A stretch of 64,000 nt of DNA, taken from Nereocystis luetkeana. Lineage: Eukaryota; Sar; Phaeophyceae; Laminariales; Laminariaceae. The notes under the pieces were generated by a model. That model did no database searches and was not told where the DNA came from. It worked only from the letters and a program-made list of their open reading frames with translations. Below are positions 49,442 through 63,100 of the stretch, piece after piece. The stretch is taken from the NCBI GenBank assembly GCA_031213475.1, contig JARUPZ010000003.1:7680740-7744739 (forward strand), written 5' to 3'. A program made the translations under genes and the position numbers. How positions within the stretch are numbered: position 1 is the stretch's first letter; each line of letters opens with the position of its first letter.

Positions 49442-49861
49442 GCCCCTCTCGTCAAATGCCAGTTACAGCTACTCGTACAATTACCAGTGATTAATATCGG
49501 GCACGACAATTGCTGTGGCTCCGTGTAACATTGAAAACACCCCCCAACCCTTTCCTGTGCCCATGCGGGTGGCATATATCTCGGCGAAGCGCCAGGTCAC
49601 GAGACGGGCGAGGGGCGTGTCATAGGCATCGGTCATGGGTCAAGGTCTTCTTCATGGCAGTAGTGGGAAGACGCGCAACAAACGCTTGGCGCGGTCATAC
49701 ACCAGGCACGGCAGAGTCGTCTACGTAGCCGTCATTGTTCGAGTCCCAACAAAATTTGATTGGCAGCTAATCCCGTAGACATCAGATGATGCAGCTGTGC
49801 ATATAGATTGCTGTAGTTCAACTGTTTCCACGCTAAAACAAACTGCCAAAAATGTATCTCA

Positions 49862-50173
49862 ATGTTTGGACTACGGTATCAGGCGAAACAATTTTACAAG
49901 GCGGGTGGGCGGGCGCATGCGCTTATTGAGCAACGCGCCTTCCTTGCATTCTCAACCGGAATGGGCCACAAGACAACGCCCAACTTCGATCCTTCCACGC
50001 TCCTCCCCAAACGTTCGTGTGGGGCATCGTCTTGGGATAATTGTCGACCCCAGCACACCGCTAGCATTACCTTCAACGGCCGTGTGATGGTTCCAGTCCA
50101 CTATTTTGATACCACGCAATATACACCACAAACACTGCTACTTAGGTTCGAGCCGCTCACACGCGCAAAATGA
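49862..50173 (+). CDS. Short open frame of ordinary composition, unrecognised
   Basis: 103 codons from ATG to stop with no simple repeats. A second frame is also open over most of the stretch, there are no flanking splice signals I can defend, and I know no family with this pattern. It could be a chance frame or part of an uncharacterised element. Confidence 0.15.
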   Translation: MFGLRYQAKQFYKAGGRAHALIEQRAFLAFSTGMGHKTTPNFDPSTLLPKRSCGASSWDNCRPQHTASITFNGRVMVPVHYFDTTQYTPQTLLLRFEPLTRAK

Positions 50174-50883
50174 AGTAGTACTACCGTAGAGCTTCCCGGC
50201 CGCAAAACACATGAACAAAGCAAATACACACATCTCGTGTCTGTGCGTATCTGGTACCGGTACCTGGTGCACAACAAATCAACACGTACAACGCTAAACA
50301 GAAACCAAAGTCTTCCTCGCTTTGTCACCCAACAAAAGCGCGAGCCTCATCGGACCGAATCCGTCCAAACACCCACTAGACTCGATCGGATAAGGCTCGA
50401 GTCCTGCTAGAACCCACGAATCTACACCAAAAACCGCGTCACCCATTCTAGTGCTACACGGGAAACGGACAGCACACACAATCGACATTTGATAGTTCCT
50501 CACTCTCCATTGCCAGCCTCGACGTTCGGTGACGCTTTTTGCTGGCTGTTCTACATGCCGGGCTCGAGTTTCGCGCCGCGAATTTATCCGGCAACTCCAC
50601 CAGCAAACAACAGCAACAACTCTGCTGCTGTTGTTGTTGTTGCTGCTATGAGCGCACGGCCCGGAGTCCCCGCATTTGCACACCATCGCACAGTTTCGTA
50701 CAGCACGGCTCTGCGGCAACAGCAGTGAAACGCGCAACACAAGCGACTAGAACAGCAGCAGCAGACGTACTACCAAGAGAATCAACAACAACAGCAGAAG
50801 CATCATCAATAGCAGCGGCAACACCAAAGAGTGTCACCAAGGACAACATTAGGAGCAGCATTGGGAACAGTACCAAGCCCATC

Positions 50884-50945
50884 AACAGCAGCAGCAGCAG
50901 CAGTAGCAGCAGCAGCAGCAGTAGCAGCAGCAGCGGCAGCAGAAG
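50884..50945 (+). repeat. CAG trinucleotide run
   Basis: AGCAGCAGCAGTAGC-type array of about 60 bp; flanking CAG/CAA-rich DNA extends from 50.6 to 50.98 kb. Confidence 0.85.
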
Positions 50946-51210
50946 AATTTGGAGCAGCAGCAGCACCAACGGCGCCCGCACCATGTTTCAAACCCGCTTC
51001 TGCGGCTTGCCTGCTGGCCGACACAATCCCCACCCACCGCAAGGCACCCATCTCCTATCGCCTACGAGTACATATTCTACCGCCTTCAAGACGCGTTTGC
51101 CGCCAGCACCGAGCAAACTGAACACCAGCACACAAACCAAACACTCACCAAAAACCTAGTCAGCCTGTGCCGGGGAGTTCCAGTAGCTGACAGGCGCGTC
51201 TTTCTCTAAC

Positions 51211-51660
51211 CAATGAGCGAGTTCTATGCCATTTCCATTTTTTATTTCCATCTTCACTTTTATTTAAATCCCAATCCAATTCAATTGTGTTTCCATTCCA
51301 CTTCACCGACGGGAGTGCTTTTCTCTAACACTCCAGCGGCTTCCACTCCAATCCCATGCCAGGTACACTCCATCACCAATCCCACGCCACCGTCCATTCC
51401 GTCACCCATTTCATTCTCCCTTCCATCCCATTCCATCCCCTTTCGATCCGGTTTTCCACATGTAATGTTACCATTCAACTTACATCGCTTTTGCAGGCGC
51501 ATCGCGCTATGACGAATCAACGGGCTCTTCTATGTTTCAATCCCGTTCCGGTTCGCATCATAAAGTTCCATTCCAGCATCCAATCCCTCCCCTCCCATAT
51601 ACACCCAATCCCACCTCAATACCCATTTCCAGTCTACAGTAATATCTATTTCCAATTTGA
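51211..51660 (+). repeat. Degenerate CCATT-rich tract
   Basis: Many TTCCA/CCATTCC units without strict periodicity, downstream of the NDH-2 stop codon. Confidence 0.6.
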
Positions 51661-51703
51661 GTGTCAATCCTATCCCAAATCTCGAGGCCACAGGGGGTCC
51701 GTT

Positions 51704-54084
51704 TTAGAGTCGTGTGATGTCTCGGCCGAAGAACCTGACCTTGAGCCAGTCCACCGCCACATTGATGCGGTTGCGGGGGCTAACCTGTCACCATCATCAT
51801 CATCATCATCATCATCGAAGGCGGCCCCAGGTGATTCGTCAGGTCAGGGTACGTAGGGATTTGGGATGGGTGTAGGTGCGGGGAAATGTGCGTGGGGTGA
51901 TGGGGAAAACGGGGTGGGCCATCTGAGGGGGGGGGGGTTGAGATCGGAGGGGGGGGAGTAGGGGTTGGGGTGGTGGGGACGGGGTACTCGATATCATGCA
52001 TGCCCGTAGTCACATGACCATCGGAAGGGGTGCGGGGGGGGGGTGGCCATGGAGATGGGGTGGGAGGCCGGGGTGGCAGTGGGGACGGAGGGGAGGGCGG
52101 ACTCGGGTAGGGGGGCAGAGGAAAAAAAACACACACTCACACACTCTGAGAGTTTTGGTCGGACGGAGCAGATTTTCGGCTCAACTTTACGTAGGCGGTC
52201 GTTCAAATAAGTCACATACGAAGTACGTACATAGGAAGTATGTATGTGCCAGCCTCGCTTCAAACATACCAACACAGGGGAGAAAAAAAACAAATCTGAA
52301 CACTCGCGCCGCTTGCCTGCTTGACGACGTATGTGGAGCGCCACAAGAAGAACCCCGCGGAGCCGGCGGCATCCAGCAAAGGCGTGTTGTCTCCCGCACG
52401 AACCTCCGCCACCGCCTAAAAAGTTCAAAGTGGCGAACGTTCGTTCAAATTCAAGTTTCAAGTTTCAAGTTAAAGGTGAACCGCACAAACCGGGCGAGAC
52501 GAGATCACAAAATACTCGAATCGTCAGTAGGAAAGCGGGGCAGCGGAGGGGTGGGGTGGAAGCGGCGGTGGCGGCATTGGCGGCGGGGGTGAGGTGCGTT
52601 GGTTGGCAGGTTGGTTTGGCAGGCGCATCGGAGAGGGGACGGGGGGGCGGGGGTGGTTGGCTGGTTGCTTTGGTGGGCGCAACGGTGCAGGAGGGGGTGG
52701 TGGTGGTGGCGTTTGCTGCTGCTGCGTCCCATATGACCAAACCACACCGCCATGGGAGGTGGTGGGAGCGTCTGCACACGAACGTCGCTCATTTCTCATG
52801 GTAAGCTAGAAACACGGTAGGCGTTCGGCTGGTGCTGTTCCCGGGAGGGGGGGGAGGCACTAAAAAAAAAAGGAAAGAGGAACTGTATGGAACAGCAACC
52901 GGGGCAAACGAATGCCTAATGATACCCGTACAAATACGAGTGCACCTACTTCACACGGGAGGGCGAGCAAAACGAAAACAACCTCCAAAGAGGCTACAGT
53001 ACGTACGCACAGGCTCCGCAACAGCCAAAACCACATGACAAGGCCAAGAGTCGGGGTCCGCCGGATGCCAGTTGATACAACTTTTCCGCCCTTTCGCCCC
53101 CTTCCGTCTAAGATACCACAAAAAGAGAAGAGAGCCACAGCTGCAGCTTACGGCTACAGCCACAGCTATGGCTGCAGCTACTGCATATAAGGAGTAGTGC
53201 ATCATTCACAGCACGCGCGATCGAAGCATCACGCGCGAGCTCGGAAGTATGACCTTCGATGAAACCCTCCGTCTTACGGCTCATTTTTGTTCTTGTAACA
53301 TTTGACACAGCTACATCAGTAAATCAGCAAATTACAACCTTCGGCTGATATTCCGGGGGAGATAGAGAGCGACGAGAGAGAGGGAGGAGGGAGGGGGCTG
53401 TTGGGCCGAACACGTCAATACACCGGGGTCATGAATGATACTGGCACGGCAGGGGCGACGAACAAAAACGAGGGGAGGGGGGGGGAGTGGAGGGGTTGCT
53501 GTCGTAGTTTTTCTTGGCTCACTCGTGGCCCCTTCAAAACTTCACGCACGTTTTAGGTGGACAACCAGTGAAAATTTGGCGTGGGGGGCATTTACTGCGA
53601 AGACAGGGGGGTAGGTAGCGTATTTACTGCCACGACAAGGGGGGTAGGTAGAGCGAGCGCGTCTCAGCCGACGTACTTGGAAGCCCGACGGGGCTCCTCC
53701 TGAATTGAGCAGGTGCCGAGCAAGTCAGGATTTCCGAACGGTGCACGTGCAGCAGCAGCAGTAGTAGTAATAGTGCAGGCAGTTCAATGTGTTTTGTTGG
53801 CTAACCGACCCCTCCCTTTGGGGGACGTTTTTACCTGGGGGAGTTCGAACGATACCACCCTTGTACGTGGATATAAGGAACGCTCTCGTCTTCTCGTCTT
53901 CATATTACGGTCTAAGTGTTCTTTATGTTTACGGCCAGAGTGGTTCACCATGTGTATGTTGCTCCTATCGATATTGCTGTGCTGTGCTGTGCGGTGCGGT
54001 ACGAAAAGGGTGAGAAAAACGCCTAACAAAGCACGGGAAAGTCCTGAAATTGCACATGGGGCTGCTTAGCTTTCAATATTTGGG

Positions 54085-54115
<31 letters not shown>

Positions 54116-57100
54116 CGTACTCATTTGTTTCTTGCCTTAGTCATTTGACCGTTGACTGCGCATCCCTTTCGAGACGGAGCACCGTATTGGGGGGGGGGGG
54201 GTTACCACTCGTGGTAAGCTACGTGCAATCTCCGAAAGAATAAATTCATCTTCATATTTATTTCCCGAATATGGGCACAGCACCCAATCCCTGACCTCTG
54301 CAGCTTCAGATTTTACCTTCATGTACGGACCGAATGTATTCCCTGTATGAGGCCATGTAAAAGCCGTAATACGCGCAATCGAAGTACCGCGCACAGCTTG
54401 CAAAATATGACTTTCGACTAAATCCTCGGTTTCACAGCTGCTGTTAATAATTTAATAAAAACTACATCTCCCAGCCGGATACCGATGGGCGAGGTTGCAT
54501 ACAGTTCCTCAAGCGAGGGGCCCTCGGAAAGTCTTAGGGTCTACCCACCCCTGCTCTACCGCAGCCGGCGTACCTGCAACATTTTTTTTTTCGCAGCGGC
54601 GAAAAAAAACAAGGGTCAATAAATTGAATGAAACCCCTCCATGCCTTAAGGACTGCACTCTCCCATTTCGAGGAAAAAATGACTTGAAATCAGATGTGAA
54701 TACGTAAGAGTACTCTCTTTCTGTACAACGCAATTGAAAAAGGGGTTCCTTGACCCTTTTTTTAGTGCTGCGTTTACTTCCGTTTTGTGGGCAAACTATT
54801 CAAAAATTTGGCGAACACAATTGAACATTGAGATTGGTTGAGATTGAGGTGGCGTTTTTTTGGTCGAGGTGGAAGCAGTAAAAGCTTGCTTGCCTGCCCC
54901 ATGCCGATGTAGGCGAGCACTCCCAGGTTGATGAAGTGGAAGGGCGATGCCTCTAGTCGTCCCCTGAGTCTGAGGAAGTCGACCGCTCTCCCCGTCACTC
55001 CGTTGATCCCGTCTTCGTACCCCGTCATCTTATTTTCGCACGGGATTGTTGCGGAATTGGTGCACATGCTAAGGTGAAAAAGAAAACCAATTTATACGAA
55101 TGAAGACATACACTAACGAGCGACTAAACGTACCAAGGAGGAAATAAAACCAACCACTAACAGACAGGACGAATAACAAGCGAAGCGAACGGACTGAACA
55201 TACGAGTAAATACAAATAAACAAACGAACAAACAAACAAACAAACAAAACAACGAACAACGAACAAGCACGAGCAAACAAACAAACACACATCTGCAAAC
55301 CAAAACGAACCGGAAGGGAAAGGGGGACCCCCCCCGCCCCCCGCCCCCCCCCGAAATATTGAGAAGGGAGAGCCGAGTTCTGAACGGAGATAAGAAAAAA
55401 AGCACTATTAACACCCTCCCTACCCAGCGAAATACCAAATAGCCCCTACAAGAATCCCAGCCCGGCATTTTTTCGAGATAATAAGAAATTCGAGAGCGAT
55501 TACAGCAAAGTTTCAAGACTGTGAATCGGCTGTGATTTTACCGATATCTGGAAAAAAACACCGGTTTTCGGCGCGCAGAAGGTATCCGATAAATCGGCGA
55601 ATCCGGCGTGTCTTGAGTGATTTCATGTTTTGATTTCATGTTTTGAATCCTTGTACTGTGAGAAATAGTGAGTAGAATCCAAAATAAGTTCAGGGGAATG
55701 CAAATCTCGCCGATTCCGATCAAAATCGCTCCGAACAATTGGCCCCGATGCATGCACCCGCCGATTCCGATCAAAATCGCTCCGAACAATTGGCCCCGAT
55801 GCATGCACCCCTATACTACTTGTAAGTGACGTAGTGAGGAACGCTCTCTTTATCAAAAATAAAAAAATCGAACAGAACCCCGGTTTTCGACGTAGACGGG
55901 CGGTTTATATATAGCGGGGTCGGCCCCGGGCCCCGGCACAGATGATTTCTCCACCTCGACTGACCCGCGTATATATACAGCACGCGGCTTCTCTTCTCTC
56001 CCATCCGACGAACATGAGCGACTTTTCCATCTACTCGATTCCGCTGGGTCTTTCTCGAGGGGTAGTAAGGTAGATTCCTGTTGCTGCTGTATGATCTGCC
56101 AGCATCATGTATGAAGTAGCAGCAACAGGAATCTCTACCTTACTCCCCCACGTAAAACACCCCATCAGAATCGAGTAATGGATAAAAGTCGATGAAACAC
56201 CAAACAAACGTGGTAAGTTTTGGCGATACGGGACGATTTTTTCGCAGTTCAAAAAAAAAAGAAGGTAACACCATCCTATAAAAAAGGGAGAGAGTTTGAC
56301 TCGCGGACTGACGGACGGACTGACTGACTGACTGACTGACTGACCTGCGGCGCGGCTTCTACGGATGTGTTGTATCCCCGGTTGAGCAAGCGCGCCAGGT
56401 AAGCCCCTTCCTGGGCTGCCACCTGTTGACAGCAAGAACAGAAATATTGATATACTAACTGAGGGACTTAGTATCGGGAATGGGATGGCGGGATGGTGGA
56501 TAAGGGGGAAGACTATTGAGTAGCTGGTATAGGTTTACTCATCAGTGCGGGTCACAGGTTCTCGCCCGGCTGTCGTCGTGTATTCGAACGCAACTTCCGA
56601 CGGAGATCTATGTCCCACAGCGGATTACACGCCCTTTAGAACCGCCGTCCCGTTTTGGGGGCAATCTGCTTGAAAGTTTGAGTGGTTTGTTCCCAAAACG
56701 GGGCTGCGGTTCTAAAAGGGTTAACGCCCCCAGCCAAGAAAGGGTATATAGCTCTCGTTATTAGACACTCGCGCTGCTGGCGGGTTTATTGTAACCGATT
56801 GTCGTCAACTTATATGCGTTTTCAAGGGTTTCAAGTGTTACGATGAGAAGTATTCAGGCAAGGTATCACGCACAGCTTGTAAGTATGAGTTTCGACTAAA
56901 CCCTCGATCTCATTGCAAATTACGGGGGACCATGTAGAATAGGACCTACGGTACACACAAAAACCTATCTAGTTCGCTATTTTTACCAATGGTAGTTGTT
57001 ACTACAGTATGATCCCCCGTAAATAGCTGCCGTTTATTAATTTTATAAGTATACGTAGGTATTTTGTTTTTTTAGTCTTTCCTTTGTTTTCTTCTCTTGG

Positions 57101-60100
57101 CGGATGTTTACGAGTGGTCAAAGGCGAAGCTCCTATATAGCCCGAAATGCTACTGTGCTCGAATAGTTTACTGTAGGCCAGTAGGTTTCGCTTTTCTGTT
57201 TTGGCTTTCCCTCGGTTATCCTCTTTCGCGGGGAATGTTTATGAGGGATCAACGTTGAAGCTACTTCAGTTCAATAGGCTACTGTAGGCCAGTAGGTTTT
57301 ATTGTCGTCATTGTTTGCCTCGGATTTCTGTTTTAGGGGAAGGTTTACCCGTGGGTGATCAAAGCAAAAGAAAATGCTGCACCTCAAGGTCGAATGGCAA
57401 AAAAAACTAGTAGTATTTTCTCTCTATCCCATAAGTTAGGTGAAGCATACATGTATACGTTTGCACAGGCCCCTCCAACAACCACGTCCGATAGTGCTTT
57501 GTCATTTTAAATAGTTTTTCTTTGCCGAAGTTTGGGTCGAACCCACCCTCCCCCGTCTTTTGTTTTTACTTTCACCATTCCCATCATGCGGCCTAAAATA
57601 AAATCGGAGTGCCCGAAAATGGCTGTATTTCACCCCTAATCCGGGGGGGGGTGTACTCGATAGGAGATATGTACTCGATCTCATGCATGGCCGTAGTCGT
57701 ATGACCATAGACCCTTGCATCCCTACAATGCCGGGACGAAGCATGTCGGGTTTTCACCAACCAGGCAGACATTGCCTGCACCAAGGGCGAAGCGCCGTGA
57801 GGTGTCCGGCGAGTCGCATGAAGGGTGAGCTGCATCCTACTAAGAACCGCTTGTGAGGCGGACTTGCATATGGATGACAGCTCCAATGAGTTCTTTTAAT
57901 TTCCGGTAAGGCCAATTCCAGAGACAGCAATGGGAGTACTATGTAACTGCCTCTTGGGTGCCTTACCTTGAACACTACGTGATACGATAATTCCCACTGG
58001 TGCGGAGTAAAGGTTGTTCACCTCGCACAAACGATCTAATTCGACAACCAGCTGTGGGCAACCGCCAAAAAAAAAACAAAAAACGGTACCCTGGTTGTCT
58101 AGCTCACGTTGTGAGCGGCATGTTTTACAGTCTCGTTGCCAACCGACGCCAACCCAATCTATTTAAAATAGGGCCGGGGGGGGGGGATTAACGCCAGAAA
58201 AAAAGGGAAAAGGTCAGTCGTCCTCGCCGTGACCGTGGCTTGATGATAGATAGTCCCAGGCCGTTTCGACGGCCTCCTTCATCATACTTTACCACCCTTT
58301 TCAACCTCCCCGCCCTCCGCCTCACCCTGACTGAAGTTGAGGTCGCCGATACTAATTAAGGGGTGCTTGGATGTGAACCTTGAAGAAAAAAAAAACTATA
58401 AACAACCCTAATTTCCCCCCCGCAAAGTCGCTCACGTTTGGACCGAATTATGGTACGTACTGGTGGAGAAACAGATCCCGTCTTTTTTATTTTGTTCTTA
58501 CGCATCATTCATTGTCTGCGTTTCTTTCCTTTATGGTAAAAACCAAACCGCTAGCCGCTCACGTTTTGACCGAATTAATGTACGCACCGGTGGATAAACA
58601 TATCCCGTCTTTGTGAATTATCTTCAAAACGCATTGCCTGAACTGCTACTGTCGCAGCATCACCGGCTCCGTTCTACCAGCACAACCTAACGCCCGTAAT
58701 TCACCCGACGAACGCACGTGACAGAGAAAAGTCGACACAATTCAACAGGGCTACGCATAGGGTCAACGCATGGTGCTAAACGCATACCTGGTACCTGGTA
58801 GAGAGTACGGTAAGGCGATGCGACGACACGACCGGACCGAAGCATGTGTTGGCGAGATCGATACGAATCGCCGCTACGTACTCCCGCTGCTCACCGCGGT
58901 TGGGGGCTGCTCTGGACGCAGATAAAACTATTTCACATGTGCATAGACTGAAAGACGAAAGACCAAGACGAAAACTAATTGCTCTTAAGACTAATTGCTT
59001 TGCAAAATGTTGCGACAAACAAACAAAAAAACAAAAAAAACAATGTCAGACTTTTTCGGTGTGTACACATGACAGCACGAGCGTACGCCCCCACACACAC
59101 GATGTATAGACGATGTTGACTGTTTCGAACATGGTATGTTACGGGGGGAGAGCCTACTGGTAAGCGCCAACCCTTGATAGCACCGCAGTCCCGTATAGGG
59201 GACATATTACTTGGAACTTGGCTTGTATTGTCCCCAGAACGGAACTGCAGTGCCAAAAAAAGGTTGTGATCAGAAACCCACGGCGGATCCCAATAACCAG
59301 ATATCCATCAATGCTCACACACACCACGTTTGGTTCTGATGTAGTATCACGGGGGACCACAGTGAATAGGATCAACTATTGTTAGTAAAAAGAGGTAACT
59401 TTATACCCTGGTAGGTTCTTGTGTGACGCAGGTCCCATTTACTCCGGTCCCCCGTAGATAGCCCTGCCGTGTTCCCCCGTGTGACAAGTCATGGAGTGGG
59501 GGCCTCCTCCACGACTGCCCGTCCATGCAGTCCGTCAATACCGTCCGTCAACAAGAAATATTTGCCGTCAACACGCAATAGTGCCGTCAACCATTGCACC
59601 ATCTTTTAGTCCTACACACTACAGCACAGTACACTACACTACAGTACGCTAGACTACACTACGCGAACGCAGCTGCCCCGGAGGTTGGGCATCTCGAAGC
59701 TCGTCCGAGGATGGATGGTGTGTCCATCTGTCCGTCTCGCGTGTTTGTGCGGTCTCTGGAATCATATCGGTTGACGCGTCTGCCCGACACCATTTTTTTG
59801 GGCCCCGTCCACGCCTCCTTACCGCAGCTTCAATATGCGAGACAACAGTTCGGTAAGAGTTCCTCCACGACCCGTCCGTCGAAGGGGCAGCGGTGCCGTG
59901 AACCGCCGCATCAAACCGTACATAGAGCCGATCCCACTTCAGCGCTTGATTCTTACCAAAGCGGGGGGGGTGCCCCAACATACCGAACGGCAGCATCAAG
60001 CGAGGTGTATTCGGAAAGATCTGCTGATCGAGAGTTTTCTCCCGAATGAATATTCTTGTGTTGGGCTTTTTTTTGGTGGCACAACGCTCTCGCTCCTTGC

Positions 60101-63100
60101 GGTGTTCGGTCCTACGAAATTACGCACTACGCACTACACACCTGACCGGTGGTGGGCATCTTGACTCCCTGGATGCTTGCCGCGTCTCCAAGGGCCAGTA
60201 CCGTCCCGTTCGTTCCAAGCACGCGCAGATACCTGTCGATTGTGTGCAGAGATCGTGTAAGTCGGAAGAATTCGACGCCAACTACGCAGACAGTTAATTC
60301 CTTGTCCGTTTGATTTTCGGTTCGGACCCCCACACACACATCTCTATTTTTCTCCACGTGCAGGCTGCGAGGCACGTACGAGGCACGGAGTTATCAACCA
60401 TGATCCTAGTTAGAAGATAAGAACAGCAACGCTGCGGATGTTTGTGCCTCTCTCTTCTCGGTTGACCCGTTCAAAACTGCAGCCCCCGTTCTGGGGACAA
60501 GCCAGTCAGGTTACAAGTATTTTGCTCCCAGAAAGGGTTCTAACTCGTTGAGAACTGCAACCATTCTTTGGGGGGTTTCCAAGTTGGCTTCCGTGTGGGA
60601 CATTTATTTCTAGTACCGTCAATGTTAACCCCCCCCCCCCCCCCCCGCTCTCTCTGTGCCTCTGTCTCTTTTCGACTCCCTCCCCACTCCCCCCACACTT
60701 CTCGCCTCTTGCCAACACCGTCCAAACCCCTGCACCCACCCACCCATTCACTGACCTACCAGCTCCCTACATTATAATCCTCGCGCACCCACTCGTACCC
60801 ATCCAACCACCCTCCACCCACCCATCCCCTCACCCACCCCCCCAAACCCCAACCCCAAGCCTGACCCAACCCAAACCAACCCTACCCAGCCCAGACCAAC
60901 CCAACCCAACTCAACGGTAACTCCAACCCACGCCATCCCAGGTTACCCGCACTCACCCATCTACGGTAACTTGTCCTCTCTTGTTGCCCTGGGCCTCGGT
61001 CTGCACCGGCCCGATGGACTCGATCAGCCTCCGGCTCAACGGCCGCGGCTCGGTCCCCCCGGCCCAGAAGCAGAGGCCGTACGGGATGTGCTTTCCGTTC
61101 TGGAGGATGACCTGCGATACGATACGGAATACAAAACAGACGACGTTGGTTTGAGCACGGACGGTACAGCGATTCGACGACGCTCGACGCACGCTCGAGG
61201 CCGGATCTACGGCAGTGGTCTATTACATAGACAAAACCGAGAGGAGTGTCTGAGGCACACGCAATAAGGCTCACTATGGGCGGCGGGAGAGCAAGAAACA
61301 AAACAAATCAAAACAAGACAGCAGTGGCACAGTTAGTAGCGATGTTTGGTAAAAAAAGAGACGATATATTGAATGAAATGCATTATGTACACGCCTCGTA
61401 AGATGTGAACACAGAGGCTTAACGCATACGGGCCGGGAACACGCCCCCCCCCCCCCCCCCCCCCCCTCCACCCGGGGTTATCACGCAAACCCCGTTTCAC
61501 GATAAGAAGCAGCACCTTGTCGCCGAACCTTGTCTGAACTCTGGAGCTCCTCGAGTTCGACATACCTATTTGGTATTGTTCTCTCAATTCCAACCTTTCA
61601 CCACTGCAGTGCACAGACACACGTATTTTACTCTGATTCCAAGTAGCATACGCCCAAAAAATAGGAGTGTAGTCAGTCCTGAAAAGGGCCAAGCCGACAT
61701 CAATCTCAAGCGAGGAGCCACATAAAACAAATCGGTGGCACTACTGTACCTAGGAGCGCGCCAGTCGGATCACGACCTGACCCGCGAGCCGGGTCGTTTC
61801 TTTTTGTTTAATCTCACGGTTCGGGTCGGGTCGGGTCGCGCCGGGAGAGGAGGTTTTCAAAAACTTTCACAAGTCGGGTCGGGTCGGGCAAGGGTGGGTC
61901 GCTTTTTTTAATCTCACGGGTCGGGTCGGGTCGGGTCGGGTCGGGTCGGGTCGGGTTGGGTCACTCTCACCCGACCCGACCCATCCTCACCCGCGGGGTT
62001 TGACCCGAGCCCTGGATATCACTGTAGATACCAGTCTGAACATCGATACAGGGTACGTTTGGGCCTAATTTTTACAATCGAAACGTACGGTATTTCTGCA
62101 GTAGCTATCGTCAACTACTGCTGTTGTATTGCGCTGGTGAAAAGCACACGTGAACCATATTTTTGTTTTTTTGCCCCCCGGAGATATTCGGTTTCAGTTG
62201 TCTCGGGATTATTTTTCAATCCAGCCCATTCGCGGGCTATATATACGATATTGGGTATACAATAACTCGGGTCGCTCGAAAACCTACTGTAAAAGGACAC
62301 CACTCTGTTCGGCCGGAAATGTGGAGGAAATGTCTAAGGAGATTCGCTCCCAAAAGCCCCGAGCGCACTCCCTTTTTCCGCTCGTGTTGGCGGTTGATGA
62401 TGTAGGTGGGTGTTACGCGAAGGACAGAGGGTCGTGCGAATCTATAGTAGACACAGTAGTAGATCTCGGAACAAACGCCTGCAATGGTTGATGAACAGGA
62501 GCGAAAATATCCCACCCGTCAGGATCTCCGCTTCGCAAGCGGGTCACCGGTCATTGTTGACCCCCCCGGGTCTACTGACCTCGATGTTCTTCCGTCCCGA
62601 GAAAGGTCCGATTGGCAACTTTCCACAACAGTCCGTTACTACGGTACAGGAGGAGAGCGAGACTCTGCGCGGCTCGCATCGGCCGAACAACGTCGGCCAC
62701 ACGGGACCAGCCCTCCAGGACCCCTCAAAGGCGACTGCCTCCGCGCGACAGCGTCAAATCGAGGGTTTGGGTAGGCGTTTTTTTTGTAAATGGCGCCCAC
62801 TACCATGGGACGAGGAGGCACGACTACGAATTGATACGTGACGCCCCGAACAATATCAGCATTCTTTTTTTTTTTTCAATACAGTTGCATTGATCAGCCG
62901 CGAGATTCGAGCATTTTAGTCGAGAAACTTCTCGTCTCTTTGGAAGCTCTACTTGTAGTGTGACACTGCGATCGCGTGTGCTGCGTACCGTGTGTACATG
63001 TACCGGTACGGGGTTTGTGTTCTGTTTTCGTATTGTGCATTTTGGTTCTTGTCGGCTTACGTCATCCCTCGTGACCTCCGCCGCGGCGTCCCCCAAGAGA

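Noticed and set aside
50539-51159. Ser/Gln-rich open frame of 206 codons
   Set aside because: Mostly CAG repeat; the opposite strand is also open, and the region probably overlaps the NDH-2 3' untranslated region.
59649-59999. 117-codon minus-strand frame of mixed composition in NDH-2 intron 4
   Set aside because: Considered as a transposon remnant, but no catalytic motif or flanking repeat is visible; not distinguishable from chance.
62410-62841. Plus-strand open frame of 143 codons in NDH-2 intron 2
   Set aside because: Antisense to a confirmed intron, no family signature, and competing open frames overlap it.
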